A DNA stretch of 64,000 nt from contig NZ_JADKPT010000001.1 of the NCBI RefSeq assembly GCF_015351595.1, forward strand, positions 124,001 through 188,000, given 5' to 3'. A program made the position numbers and the translations under genes. The notes under the pieces were generated by a model. It was not told the DNA's origin. It did no database searches and worked only from the letters and a program-made list of their open reading frames with translations. Below are positions 20,321-28,655 of this stretch, piece after piece. The stretch comes from Flavobacterium sp. LC2016-12. Its GTDB lineage: Bacteria > Bacteroidota > Bacteroidia > Flavobacteriales > Flavobacteriaceae. Every line of letters begins with the position of its first letter. Position 1 is the first letter of the stretch.

Positions 20321-20339
20321 TTGTAATCTTAGAACCTTT

Positions 20340-20774
20340 TTAATCAATGTCCTTGATGAACTCATCATACTCTAAATAAAACATTTCAAGAGCATGCATT
20401 TTCTCATTGAAGAAATCAAAAATAGCATCCCAATTATTACGGTTGCTAAAGCCTAAGCCTGTTTTTTCAACCCAGATTCGGCTGATAGTTTTTCCGCTTT
20501 CCAAGGTGTAATTTTTCTCGTAAACTAAATCCTGAACAAATTCTTCTTCGAGAATATTTTTTAAAGCTTCTATTTTTTCAAAATAAGCTGTTCTTTTTTC
20601 ATCACTTCTGTGTTCGATATCAATTAAAACCTGAGCTTTTTTATTGTCAACGAAAAATTTAAAAGAAAAGTCTTTTATTTTAGTGTCATAAAGAACCCAT
20701 TTGCGCGGATATTTCTCGGCAAAAGCCACCCAAAATTCTCTTTTTATTTTTTGTGATTCTTCTTTACTGTACAT
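20340..20774 (-). CDS. DUF4268 domain protein
   Basis: 144 residues, cytoplasmic. It starts with the pattern SKEESQKIKREFWVAFAEKYP and has the central FFVDNKKAQVLIDIEHRS, both characteristic of DUF4268, a small domain also found in restriction-like or nuclease-associated proteins. No catalytic residues can be assigned by eye. The function in this stand-alone form is unknown. It lies 28 bp after the stop of the PCMD lipoprotein gene on the same strand and could be cotranscribed with it. Confidence 0.75.
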   Translation of the reverse strand: MYSKEESQKIKREFWVAFAEKYPRKWVLYDTKIKDFSFKFFVDNKKAQVLIDIEHRSDEKRTAYFEKIEALKNILEEEFVQDLVYEKNYTLESGKTISRIWVEKTGLGFSNRNNWDAIFDFFNEKMHALEMFYLEYDEFIKDID

Positions 20775-20802
20775 TTTTTTAATTTAGTATAGCCGTAACT
20801 AT

Positions 20803-21876
20803 TTAATATTGGAGTTTAAAATTATTTACATATAACGTACTGTTTACACCACCTTCATACAAAATTCCGTCAGCACTTGAGGCAAAAACTACTATAATAT
20901 GTGTTGGTTTGTCTGTTGCGCTTCCATAAAGTCCGTTGCCAGGTTTTTGATAATCAGGATAAGATGAGTCTAACGTTCCGTAGGTCAAATTTACACTAAT
21001 ATTTTGAAGATTTACACCTGTTGTGGTACTAGTTCTATGCCATCCTGTTGCAATTCTTTTAATAGCACTTGGGTTATCTCTATTTTCGAGGATTACATAA
21101 ATATCAGCCTGATCTGTTTTGTCCATAACCTTCCCTTTTCCGTCTTGATAAGGTGTTCCGGCTGTATATTTAATTTCTGCCGAAAAACTTTTTGGTTTGG
21201 CTGTAAACGGAATCCCAAATTGTGCTGAAGCAGGAGGATTAGAAATATTCAAAACAAATTTTCCTGTAAACAAAGTTCCTGAGCCCATGCGTTGTCCAAC
21301 AATACCTGAAACGCTGCCAAGATCTTTAGTGATAATTTGCGCGACATAATCTGTACCTGTATTTAGATACGGATAAGTAGTTACGTTAGCTGCGCTTGTA
21401 GTTGTTGTACCATCATTTGCGGTAGCCCAAATAGTGTTGTCATTTAATCCAGGTTGTTTGTAAGCTTTTCCAGAAGGCATATACCAGTCATCAAAAGCAC
21501 TATTTTCTAATTGCGGATTAGCTCCTTCCTGCGTAACAATAATTGTATAAATGGCTTTGTTTCCATTTTCTGCCGTTACAGTGTAAGTTTGCGGAGAGGT
21601 AAAATCCCGAATCGTTTCTTTGACAGGAGAAATGGTTGCAAATGTTGACAAGGCTAATGAATCAATAGCTAGTTTAGTGACATCAGCATCGGCATCAACG
21701 GTAATATTAATTTCTTTAGTTTCTTCGTTAATAATAGAAAAACCAGATTGATTTTCTATGGTGATATATCGAATATCATTTTTGTCAGAAGTACCAAAAT
21801 ATTGATCGTCAACACAAGCGGCAGTCGTTATTAAAAGACCACATATCAAAATTGAATAGAAGAGGAGTTTTTTCAT
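20803..21876 (-). CDS. PCMD-domain (putative carbohydrate metabolism domain) lipoprotein
   Basis: 357 residues. A lipoprotein signal ends TAA-Cys21, followed by VDD, like an outer-surface export signal. Residues 35-115 form an immunoglobulin-like domain of the surface-lipoprotein type. From about 125 a PCMD domain runs to the end, recognised by LENSAFDDWY, the WATAND segment, GTLFTGKFVLN, FGIPFTAKPKSFS and DIYVILENRD. PCMD proteins are surface lipoproteins linked by context to glycan binding or use. Only 2 bp separate it from the upstream outer-membrane barrel gene, so the pair forms an operon. Confidence 0.87.
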   Translation of the reverse strand: MKKLLFYSILICGLLITTAACVDDQYFGTSDKNDIRYITIENQSGFSIINEETKEINITVDADADVTKLAIDSLALSTFATISPVKETIRDFTSPQTYTVTAENGNKAIYTIIVTQEGANPQLENSAFDDWYMPSGKAYKQPGLNDNTIWATANDGTTTTSAANVTTYPYLNTGTDYVAQIITKDLGSVSGIVGQRMGSGTLFTGKFVLNISNPPASAQFGIPFTAKPKSFSAEIKYTAGTPYQDGKGKVMDKTDQADIYVILENRDNPSAIKRIATGWHRTSTTTGVNLQNISVNLTYGTLDSSYPDYQKPGNGLYGSATDKPTHIIVVFASSADGILYEGGVNSTLYVNNFKLQY

Positions 21877-21878
21877 GA

Positions 21879-22625
21879 TTATTGAGCTCTTTTTTTAATT
21901 GGAAAATAATAATAAAACCCAATATTTAATCGAAGTAAATTGATGCTGAAATCAGAATCTGTTCCATGTGATTTCTCTGTAATTGCATCATTTACTTTAG
22001 TTTCAGACCATGTTGCTTTAAATCCTGCAATTTGCGCTCCAACTTCTACAGAAAAACCTTTAACTACATTAACCATGATTCCTGGGTTTATTTGTAATTC
22101 TATTGAACGATCTTTAGAATAGGTCCTGGTCAATAAATCATCAGTTGTCCTTTCTTCAAGAGAACTGCTAAAAGAAGTTCCCAATAGAATTTGATTGTAT
22201 AAAAAGAATCGTTCTTTCTGGTCAAGGGGAATAAAATTCTTCATCACACCATAAATACCATATGCGTCTTTGGCATATTGAACTGTAGTTGGAATATTTT
22301 GCGAGTCGGTTTCGGTTTGTTCTCTTCGTGTATTTTCATAACTGATTAATGCTCCCAGAGCAAAGTTGTTTTTAATAAAATAACCAGCATCAACGCTTGT
22401 TTTAAATTGATTGCGGGACTCATCATTTACATTAACTAATAAGCCTTCTTTTTTATCAGTGTCTTTGGTTGAAAATGAAAAAGTGATACCACTATACATA
22501 TTCCCTTTTCCAGTAAGTTTATATTTTGAATTAAGACTGTCCTTTGGTATTGTTTGAGCAAAACTTGATTTTGATACAAATATGAAAAGTACTAAAAGTC
22601 TATAACTGATTATCTTTTGATGCAT
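21879..22625 (-). CDS. Outer-membrane beta-barrel protein
   Basis: 248 residues from the Met at 22625. A longer reading from 22682 adds 19 residues before what is a clean signal peptide (MHQKIISYRLLVLFIFVSKSSFAQ), so I use the inner start. The mature part alternates hydrophobic residues in strands such as SGITFSFSTKD, FALGALISYE and LNIGFYYYF, typical of an 8-10 strand porin-like barrel. It ends in a lysine/arginine tail. It shares an operon with the PCMD lipoprotein downstream, suggesting a barrel with a surface partner. Confidence 0.82.
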   Translation of the reverse strand: MHQKIISYRLLVLFIFVSKSSFAQTIPKDSLNSKYKLTGKGNMYSGITFSFSTKDTDKKEGLLVNVNDESRNQFKTSVDAGYFIKNNFALGALISYENTRREQTETDSQNIPTTVQYAKDAYGIYGVMKNFIPLDQKERFFLYNQILLGTSFSSSLEERTTDDLLTRTYSKDRSIELQINPGIMVNVVKGFSVEVGAQIAGFKATWSETKVNDAITEKSHGTDSDFSINLLRLNIGFYYYFPIKKRAQ

Positions 22626-22815
22626 AAATTGATTTTTATATGATTTTGGAGTCTTAAAGCATAAAGAGCTAGTTGTTTGCATTATAAAAATACAATTTTT
22701 ATCGAATTCCTTTATCAGTAATCATAAATTAAGGGATTGATAACTTTAAAACTTGTGAGATGATGATTTCTAGACTATCTTTAGGTTTAATTTTTTACAA
22801 AAACTTCCTTTAATC

Positions 22816-23466
22816 ATGGATTTTCAAGATTTTTTACAATATGTTCCTAATTTAATTCCAGTTGAATTGCCGGCCACTCTGGCCCACATAAAGATGGCTC
22901 CAAAAGGACGCATTGAAGAACTTAAAAATTTTGATATAGCAACCAAAACTCCAAGAATTGCTGCCGTTATGATGTTGTTTTATCCTAAAAATGATGAAAC
23001 ACATTTAGTTTTAATTGTTAGAAATGCTTATAATGGTGTTCATTCTTCACAAATTGCCTTTCCTGGAGGAAAGTATGAAATTTCAGATGTCAATTTTGAA
23101 GAAACAGCACTAAGAGAAACGGAAGAGGAAGTTGGAGTTTCATCTGAAAAAATTGAAATAGTTAAGCATTTTACCCCGATGTATATTCCGCCAAGTAATT
23201 TTTTAGTACATCCCTTCTTGGGAATTGCCAAAGAAGAACTTTCATTCTTTCCCGATATCAGAGAAGTAGCTGACATTATTGAATTACCACTGTCAGATTT
23301 TTTGAATGATGAAATTATTATCGAAACCACATTGTCAACTTCTTATGTTGCAAATGTTTTAGTTCCGGCATTTAATATTCAAAATCATGTTGTTTGGGGC
23401 GCAACCGCGATGATATTGAGTGAACTAAGAGAAGTTTTGAAAATTACTTTTGAGGAAAATTCGTAA
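22816..23466 (+). CDS. NUDIX hydrolase, CoA pyrophosphatase type
   Basis: 216 residues. The Nudix box GGKYEISDVNFEETALREtEEEVGV has the expected Gly, Glu, Arg-Glu and Glu-Glu positions (about residues 83-105). Just before it, LIVRNAYNGVHSSQIAFPGG matches the CoA-hydrolase subfamily signature (UPF0035). It probably cleaves CoA or oxidised CoA to 4'-phosphopantetheine and 3',5'-ADP, or acts as a general NUDIX housecleaner. Cytoplasmic, stand-alone, between two genes with separate promoters. Confidence 0.9.
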   Translation: MDFQDFLQYVPNLIPVELPATLAHIKMAPKGRIEELKNFDIATKTPRIAAVMMLFYPKNDETHLVLIVRNAYNGVHSSQIAFPGGKYEISDVNFEETALRETEEEVGVSSEKIEIVKHFTPMYIPPSNFLVHPFLGIAKEELSFFPDIREVADIIELPLSDFLNDEIIIETTLSTSYVANVLVPAFNIQNHVVWGATAMILSELREVLKITFEENS

Positions 23467-23532
23467 AAATGAAAAATTAATGATTTGATATTCATTATAA
23501 TAACAATTTATTTCCGAAATTGCTTAATAGTA

Positions 23533-23561
23533 TTGCTAAAAGAATAATTTTTGTATGTTTG
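23533..23561 (+). promoter_or_regulatory. Acyltransferase promoter, TTG-N18-TATGTTTG
   Basis: TTG at 23533-23535 and TATGTTTG at 23554-23561 with an 18-bp spacer fit the flavobacterial consensus exactly. The start codon lies 31 bp after the -7 box. Confidence 0.8.
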
Positions 23562-23591
23562 CGACCTAACAAAAAAACACAATAAGCACGT

Positions 23592-24422
23592 ATGGGATTG
23601 TTTAAACGAAATCCTTTTGGACATATATTATTCATCAAGAAATGGTTAATCCGAATCTTGGGTGCCATGACGCACCGCAGATACAGGGGGTTTAATGAAT
23701 TGCAGATTGAAGGATCTGAAATTATTAAAACGCTGCCAGATAATAATGTATTGTTTATTTCGAATCACCAGACTTATTTTGCTGATGTTGTGGCAATGTT
23801 TCATGTCTTTAACGCAAGTTTAAGCGGACGTCAAGATACTATTAAGAACATTGGTTATTTGTGGCAACCCAAAATGAATATCTATTATGTTGCTGCCAAA
23901 GAGACGATGCAGGCGGGTTTATTGCCAAGAATTTTAGCCTATGTAGGTGCAATTACCGTAGAAAGAACATGGCGTGCTAAAGGTGTTGATGTTACTGAAA
24001 AACGTGAGGTGAATCCTAATGATACTGAAAACATTAGAATTGCCCTTGAAGACGGTTGGGTAATTACTTTTCCGCAAGGAACAACAAAGTCTTTTAAGCC
24101 AGTTCGTAAAGGAACAGCACATATTATAAAACAGCATAAACCAATTGTAATTCCGATTGTTATTGACGGTTTCCGTCGCTCATTTGACAAAAAAGGATTG
24201 CGAATGAAGAAGAAAGGAATACTACAATCTTTTATAATCAAAGAACCTCTTGACATTGATTATGAAAACGACACCATTGAAGAAATTGTAGAAAAAGTTG
24301 AATATGCGATTGAACAACATCCATCATTTTTAAAAGTTATTCCAGCCGAAGTAATTAAGGCAGAGGAAGAACTTAACGAAATGAGAAGATGGAGTTATAA
24401 GGAGCCGGAGAATGAAAATTAG
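23592..24422 (+). CDS. 1-acyl-sn-glycerol-3-phosphate acyltransferase family (PlsC-like)
   Basis: 276 residues. The acyltransferase motif I is HQTYFAD (NHQTYFADVV, about 57-66), giving the catalytic His-x4-Asp. Motif III reads FPQGTT (about 160) instead of the usual FPEGTR/S, so the Glu that helps bind the glycerol phosphate is replaced by Gln. A following VRKGTAHIIK and PIVIPIVIDGF complete the fold. It likely acylates lysophosphatidate or a related lysolipid at the inner membrane, but the variant suggests another acceptor. It has its own strong promoter. Confidence 0.85.
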   Translation: MGLFKRNPFGHILFIKKWLIRILGAMTHRRYRGFNELQIEGSEIIKTLPDNNVLFISNHQTYFADVVAMFHVFNASLSGRQDTIKNIGYLWQPKMNIYYVAAKETMQAGLLPRILAYVGAITVERTWRAKGVDVTEKREVNPNDTENIRIALEDGWVITFPQGTTKSFKPVRKGTAHIIKQHKPIVIPIVIDGFRRSFDKKGLRMKKKGILQSFIIKEPLDIDYENDTIEEIVEKVEYAIEQHPSFLKVIPAEVIKAEEELNEMRRWSYKEPENEN

Positions 24423-24530
24423 ATTTGTAAATATTTTTTAGGTTTGACAAAAAGATAAGAGGTTATTATTTTTTTATAGACTCAAAAGAAAACCTTTAGA
24501 CCATTGCCTCCCTGAACCTTTGTACCTTTT

Positions 24531-25163
24531 TTAGAAATCAATTTTCTTCAACTCTTTATAATTAGCATATAATCTTCGTAAAAGTGTTCCGTAAAGTAAG
24601 CGGTAAAAGCACCAGAAAAGTCCAAAGAAGGCACAGGAAACTAAAAGTGCTATCCCGAAAGTTATAAACATAGCCTTGCCATTTGCAGCTAATTTTTCTC
24701 GTATAAAAGCCATGTCCGGATTGTATACAAAAGCGACAAAGAAACTTAATATTGCTATTATAACAATCATTCCCAGATTATACCAAACATAGTACTGCAC
24801 GGTTTTGCGAGTTCTTAAAATAGCACTCATTAGTGATTTGGTGGCAACAGTTGTTGAAATTGTGGTGTAGTTTTTATAGAAAATAAATACGAAAACCAAT
24901 CCAACAAAATAATTTAGGTAAGTCAGATATTCAAGTGCGTTGACAATTTCCGGATGATTGATTTTTTGCAAAGCATCATCAGTATTGAGGAATAAGTTTG
25001 AAAAAGTCCAAAAAGAAATTTCCAAAATACTGATTATCAAAATCCACTTCACAATAGAAGATGATTTTTTGTGAATCATTTTGTAGATTTCCTGTTCAGA
25101 AATTTGTTGAAAAGAAGCCGAGTTCTTTTTCCAGTCTTTTTTTAATAAATCCAGTTCTTTCAT
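24531..25163 (-). CDS. Membrane protein paired with an ECF sigma factor (possible anti-sigma)
   Basis: 210 residues. A soluble N-terminus of about 38 residues (LLKKDWKKNSASFQQISEQEIYKMIH) is followed by four predicted membrane segments. It begins 8 bp after the sigma factor stop on the same strand. This arrangement, sigma factor followed by a membrane protein with a short cytoplasmic N-terminus, suggests an anti-sigma role, but no classical zinc-binding or RskA/FecR domain is visible. Treat the role as inferred from position. Confidence 0.65.
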   Translation of the reverse strand: MKELDLLKKDWKKNSASFQQISEQEIYKMIHKKSSSIVKWILIISILEISFWTFSNLFLNTDDALQKINHPEIVNALEYLTYLNYFVGLVFVFIFYKNYTTISTTVATKSLMSAILRTRKTVQYYVWYNLGMIVIIAILSFFVAFVYNPDMAFIREKLAANGKAMFITFGIALLVSCAFFGLFWCFYRLLYGTLLRRLYANYKELKKIDF

Positions 25164-25171
25164 AATAATTT

Positions 25172-25666
25172 TTAAGGATTTAGTATTTTTTTAAGTTTCC
25201 CCTTAATTCTGTTCATTTTCACGCGCGCATTCACTTCGCTGATCCCTAGGGTCTCTGCTATTTCTTGATAATCTTTGTCTTCTAAATACATAAAAACTAA
25301 TGCTTTTTCGATGTCATTAAGCTGATAAACGGCTTTGTACATCAATTTAATCTGTTCTTCCTCTTCATAGTTGTAATCAACATCTTTTACAAAATGCTGA
25401 TGACTTTCATATTCTACGGTCGATATGGTTCTTTTGGTTTTTCGGTATAAGGTAATGGCGGTATTTAAAGCCACCCGATACGTCCAGGTCGAAAATTTAC
25501 TGTCGCCTCTAAATTTCGGATAAGCTTTCCAAAGCTGAATGGTAATTTCCTGAAACAAGTCTTTGTGTGCATCTTCGCCAGCAGTATACAATCTACAAAT
25601 TTTGTGGATTATATTCTGATTAGCCTTCAATTGCGCAACAAATGACTGTTCTAGGTTTTCGCTCAT
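25172..25666 (-). CDS. RNA polymerase ECF sigma factor
   Basis: 164 residues. Region 2 (about 15-80) has DLFQEITIQLWKAYPKFRG and FSTWTYRVALNTA. Region 4 (about 105-162) has LVFMYLEDKDYQEIAETLGISEVNARVKMNRIK, the DNA-binding helix-turn-helix. It recruits RNA polymerase to alternative promoters; the regulon is unknown. It is encoded between the DUF3810 gene (41 bp upstream) and the putative membrane partner (8 bp downstream), all on the minus strand. Confidence 0.93.
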   Translation of the reverse strand: MSENLEQSFVAQLKANQNIIHKICRLYTAGEDAHKDLFQEITIQLWKAYPKFRGDSKFSTWTYRVALNTAITLYRKTKRTISTVEYESHQHFVKDVDYNYEEEEQIKLMYKAVYQLNDIEKALVFMYLEDKDYQEIAETLGISEVNARVKMNRIKGKLKKILNP

Positions 25667-25707
25667 AATGTATTAGTAGTATTGCAATCTATTTTGTTAC
25701 AGCTTAA

Positions 25708-26769
25708 TTATAATTTTCTGGTTTTATAGTAATTAATTGCCAAATCGATGAATTTGCTGTAGCTATCCATGCCGTCTTTTTGGTTATTTGATTTCAGGAA
25801 ATTATCATAGAGAAAGTAAAAACCTTCATCAAGAAAAGTATCATACTTTTTGTGAAAATCCTGACTTTCCTTATAGTTTTTTAAGATTCCACTATGAACG
25901 TATTTCTTTAATTGATTGAAAATTTTCTCGTTCTTATATTTCCAGATTCCGAGACAATAATTTAAAGTAAAACTATATCCGGCATATTGATAATAAAGAT
26001 TATCGTTTTTAACAGAAGCTAAAAAACCAATAAAATTGCATTCATTTTCACTCGCGAAACCAATTTGATGAGCCATTTCATGAGCTGTAGTTTGAGGAAA
26101 AGTGTACATCGGTAATAAATCATTAATTTGAGCTTCGTTGGTAAACGGATTTAAATAACCGCCAAACCCCATGTAAGTCAGAGGTGTGCTGAATAGCGAT
26201 TTTTTAACACTTAAGATTTTGTATTCGAAATAGGGATGTTCTTTAGCCAGATTGCCATAACCATTTAAAATCATCTTAAAAGATTCTTTTTGAGAGTAAG
26301 GGAAAACAATTTTTGCCCCTGCATCTTTGGTAATCGCAAACTGAATTTCATTCGTCTTGACAATTAGTCTTTTTGTAAAAGCTAAAAGATCGGCATCGCT
26401 ATATTCTCTTTTGATTTCCATTTTTTGAAAAAGTGGTTCACGATAATAATTAAATGCCCACAATACGTGGAAGAGAAAATAAAAAACGGAGATTTTACCT
26501 AAGATTGTTAAAAGATGATCTTTCCAGTCTGTCCTCCATGTTTTTCGTATTTTCCAAAACCAGATTATTATTGATATAATAAGAATTGTATATATACAAT
26601 CACCAATCGAAAAAGGAATTTTGCCTAAAAGAGTTCTTGAGAAATGCGAAATTCTAACAAATAAATTGTTGCTATAGAATCCTTCAACATAATCAGGAAA
26701 ATAGGGTAGAATTTTTAAAAAGATAATTTGAATTAAAAGAAATATTGGTAAAATGTATTTTGATTTCAC
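25708..26769 (-). CDS. DUF3810 membrane protein with zincin-like HExxH motif
   Basis: 353 residues. Three N-terminal membrane segments (about 5-22, 55-74 and 90-108) precede a soluble domain. TTAHEMAHQIGFASENECNF gives an HExxH motif at His230-Glu231-His234 with Glu241 or Glu243 as a possible third zinc ligand. This fits DUF3810, a Bacteroidota family of unknown function that looks like a membrane-anchored metalloprotease. It lies just upstream of an ECF sigma factor gene, so a link between proteolysis and sigma control is possible but is inferred only from position. Confidence 0.85.
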   Translation of the reverse strand: MKSKYILPIFLLIQIIFLKILPYFPDYVEGFYSNNLFVRISHFSRTLLGKIPFSIGDCIYTILIISIIIWFWKIRKTWRTDWKDHLLTILGKISVFYFLFHVLWAFNYYREPLFQKMEIKREYSDADLLAFTKRLIVKTNEIQFAITKDAGAKIVFPYSQKESFKMILNGYGNLAKEHPYFEYKILSVKKSLFSTPLTYMGFGGYLNPFTNEAQINDLLPMYTFPQTTAHEMAHQIGFASENECNFIGFLASVKNDNLYYQYAGYSFTLNYCLGIWKYKNEKIFNQLKKYVHSGILKNYKESQDFHKKYDTFLDEGFYFLYDNFLKSNNQKDGMDSYSKFIDLAINYYKTRKL

Positions 26770-26863
26770 ATCGTAAATTTTTGGATACGTAAATATAAAT
26801 ACAATATTAGAACTAAAAAAAGATTGTATTTATGGAATTTGATTTTAAAGTAGATAATTAGTG

Positions 26864-26886
26864 CTAATTCGTGAAATTTGTGGCGA
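26864..26886. repeat. Single arm of the GCCACGAATTCACGAATT repeat family
   Basis: TAATTCGTGAAATTTGTGGCG is one arm of the palindrome found at 2836-2888 and 9430-9487, with one extra A. No partner arm is present. It overlaps the -33 region of the pepD promoter. Confidence 0.6.
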
Positions 26887-26912
26887 AAAAAAATATAAAC
26901 TTTGTAACTTTG
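26878..26912 (+). promoter_or_regulatory. pepD promoter, TTG-N24-TAACTTTG
   Basis: TAACTTTG at 26905-26912 is an exact -7 box. TTG at 26878-26880 lies inside the repeat arm with a 24-bp spacer, one longer than the usual 17-23. The ATG is 34 bp after the -7 box. Confidence 0.6.
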
Positions 26913-26946
26913 ACATTCTTAATTGTTAAACTTCAAACAAAATATA

Positions 26947-28407
26947 ATGAGTCAGGAAATAAGAAATCTGGAACCTAAGGCATTATGGAATAAGTTCGCC
27001 GATTTGAACGCTGTTCCTCGTCCGTCAAAGAAAGAAGAACGTGTGATCGAGTTTATGAAAAACTTTGGAAATAGCTTAGGTTTAGAAACTTTTGAAGACG
27101 AAATTCGAAATGTAATTATCCGTAAACCTGCAACTCCAGGAATGGAAAATCGCAAGGCAATTGTAATGCAGGGACATCTTGATATGGTACACCAAAAAAA
27201 TGCAGATACTGTTTTTGATTTCGATAAGCAGGGAATTGACATGTATGTTGATGGTGACTGGGTTCGTGCGCGTGGCACAACGCTTGGTGCTGATAACGGA
27301 TTAGGAGTTGCTACAATTATGGCTATTCTTGAAAGTAAAGATATTCCGCATCCGGCAATCGAGGCTTTGTTTACGATTGATGAAGAAACTGGAATGACAG
27401 GAGCTTTAAATCTTAAAGGAGGAATTCTTCAAGGTCAGATTTTATTGAATCTGGATACTGAAGAAGATGACGAAATTGATATTGGATGTGCTGGTGGAAT
27501 CGATGTAACGGCTACAAGGACTTATCATGAAGAGCAAGTTCCGGAAGGATCAGTTGGACATATTATTACCGTAAAAGGCTTAAATGGTGGTCATTCAGGA
27601 ATGGATATTCATAAAGGTTTGGGTAATGCAAATAAAATAATGAACCGTTTGTTGTTTGACGCTTTTGAAAACTTCGGTTTACAGGTTGCTGAAATTAACG
27701 GAGGAAGCTTGCGTAATGCTATTCCAAGAGAAAGTGTTGCAAAAGTTATTATTTCTGAAATGTTTGATGAAGCTTATATCTTTGATATGCAGGAAATCAT
27801 CAACGATATTAAAGCAGAATATAAAACGACTGAACCAAACTTATCTATCGAAATCGTAAAATGCGATTTACCAGAAAAAGTAATGGATTTAGGAGTTCAG
27901 GAAGGAATCATCAGAGCGATTTATGCGGCTCAAAATGGTGTTTACAGAATGAGCGCTGATATGGAGGATTTAGTTGAAACTTCAAACAATATTGCTCGTG
28001 TTATTGTAAAAGATGGTGAAATTTTAGTTGGATGTTTAACGCGTTCTTCTGTTGAAACTTCAAAATTTGATTTGGCGAATTCACTTCGTTCTGCTTTTGA
28101 ATTAGTAGGTTGTGAAGTTGAACTTTCTGGTTCTTATCCAGGTTGGACACCAAATGTAAATTCTGAAATTTTAGATACTTTAGTAGGAATCTACGAAAAG
28201 CAAAATAATGAGAAACCAAAAGTGGTTGCTTGTCACGCTGGTTTAGAATGTGGAATTTTAGGAACAAACTATCCAGATATGGATATGATTTCTTTTGGGC
28301 CAACAATTCACGGTGCACATTCACCTGACGAAAGAGCAAGTATTTCATCTGCTCAAAAATATTGGAAATTTGTATTGGAAATTCTTTCTAATATTCCAGT
28401 TAAGTAA
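26947..28407 (+). CDS. pepD: Aminoacyl-histidine dipeptidase (PepD, M20 family)
   Basis: 486 residues from ATG 26947. A TTG at 26923 would add 8 residues (MLNFKQNI) but lies only about 10 bp after the -7 box and gives no better match, so I reject it. Metal-binding residues of the M20 fold are visible: His77 and Asp79 in GHLDMVH, Asp116 in GADNG, Glu146/147 in DEETG, Asp170 and the late His in FGPTIHGAHSPDE. The inserted dimerisation domain contains GGHSGMDIHKG. It hydrolyses Xaa-His and other dipeptides in the cytoplasm. It is followed by a strong hairpin terminator. Confidence 0.95.
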   Translation: MSQEIRNLEPKALWNKFADLNAVPRPSKKEERVIEFMKNFGNSLGLETFEDEIRNVIIRKPATPGMENRKAIVMQGHLDMVHQKNADTVFDFDKQGIDMYVDGDWVRARGTTLGADNGLGVATIMAILESKDIPHPAIEALFTIDEETGMTGALNLKGGILQGQILLNLDTEEDDEIDIGCAGGIDVTATRTYHEEQVPEGSVGHIITVKGLNGGHSGMDIHKGLGNANKIMNRLLFDAFENFGLQVAEINGGSLRNAIPRESVAKVIISEMFDEAYIFDMQEIINDIKAEYKTTEPNLSIEIVKCDLPEKVMDLGVQEGIIRAIYAAQNGVYRMSADMEDLVETSNNIARVIVKDGEILVGCLTRSSVETSKFDLANSLRSAFELVGCEVELSGSYPGWTPNVNSEILDTLVGIYEKQNNEKPKVVACHAGLECGILGTNYPDMDMISFGPTIHGAHSPDERASISSAQKYWKFVLEILSNIPVK

Positions 28408-28415
28408 TAGTTTTT

Positions 28416-28475
28416 AGTGTTCAGTTCTTTAGTATTCAGTGAATCTGTGTACTAAAGAACTGAACACTGTTTACT
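28416..28475. terminator. Strong hairpin after pepD
   Basis: Two exactly complementary 19-nt arms (28416-28434 and 28450-28468) with a 15-nt loop are followed by GTTTACTTTTTAA. It lies between convergent pepD and the small minus-strand gene. Confidence 0.8.
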
Positions 28476-28477
28476 TT

Positions 28478-28588
28478 TTAATCTCTTTTCGGAGAATTTT
28501 TCTTTTCTCTTTTCTCTTCTTTCTTTTCTTTAGCCGTTTTTAACGGTTCTTTTTTTGCTGTTTTTTTAGCATCTTGACTCTTTGACAT
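28478..28588 (-). CDS. Small Lys/Glu-rich protein, 36 residues
   Basis: An ATG at 28588 (CAT on plus) opens a 36-codon frame ending at TAA 28478-28480. The product is about 45 percent lysine and 20 percent glutamate (MSKSQDAKKTAKKEPLKTAK, then EKKEEKREKKNSPKRD), predicted to be a disordered or single-helix, highly basic protein. The codons are read cleanly with no stop, and the composition resembles short basic proteins recurrent in flavobacterial genomes. It lies 67 bp after the DUF389 gene on the same strand and could be cotranscribed. Function unknown; nucleic-acid or ribosome contact is only a guess. Confidence 0.65.
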   Translation of the reverse strand: MSKSQDAKKTAKKEPLKTAKEKKEEKREKKNSPKRD

Positions 28589-28655
28589 ATTTTTTTTGAT
28601 TAAGTTATTTTATTTATTTTCAAGTAAATATACTTTCTATTTTTGGTTTATGATG

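Noticed and set aside
20803-22625. PCMD lipoprotein and barrel as a SusCD-like utilisation locus
   Set aside because: The barrel is far too short for SusC and there is no TonB plug or SusD domain; a barrel-lipoprotein pair is the safer reading.
22626-22682. Longer N-terminus of the outer-membrane barrel protein
   Set aside because: The added 19 residues precede a complete signal peptide starting at 22625.
24423-24530. Gap after the acyltransferase examined for an RNA gene
   Set aside because: No stable hairpin, tRNA-like fold or ORF seen by eye.
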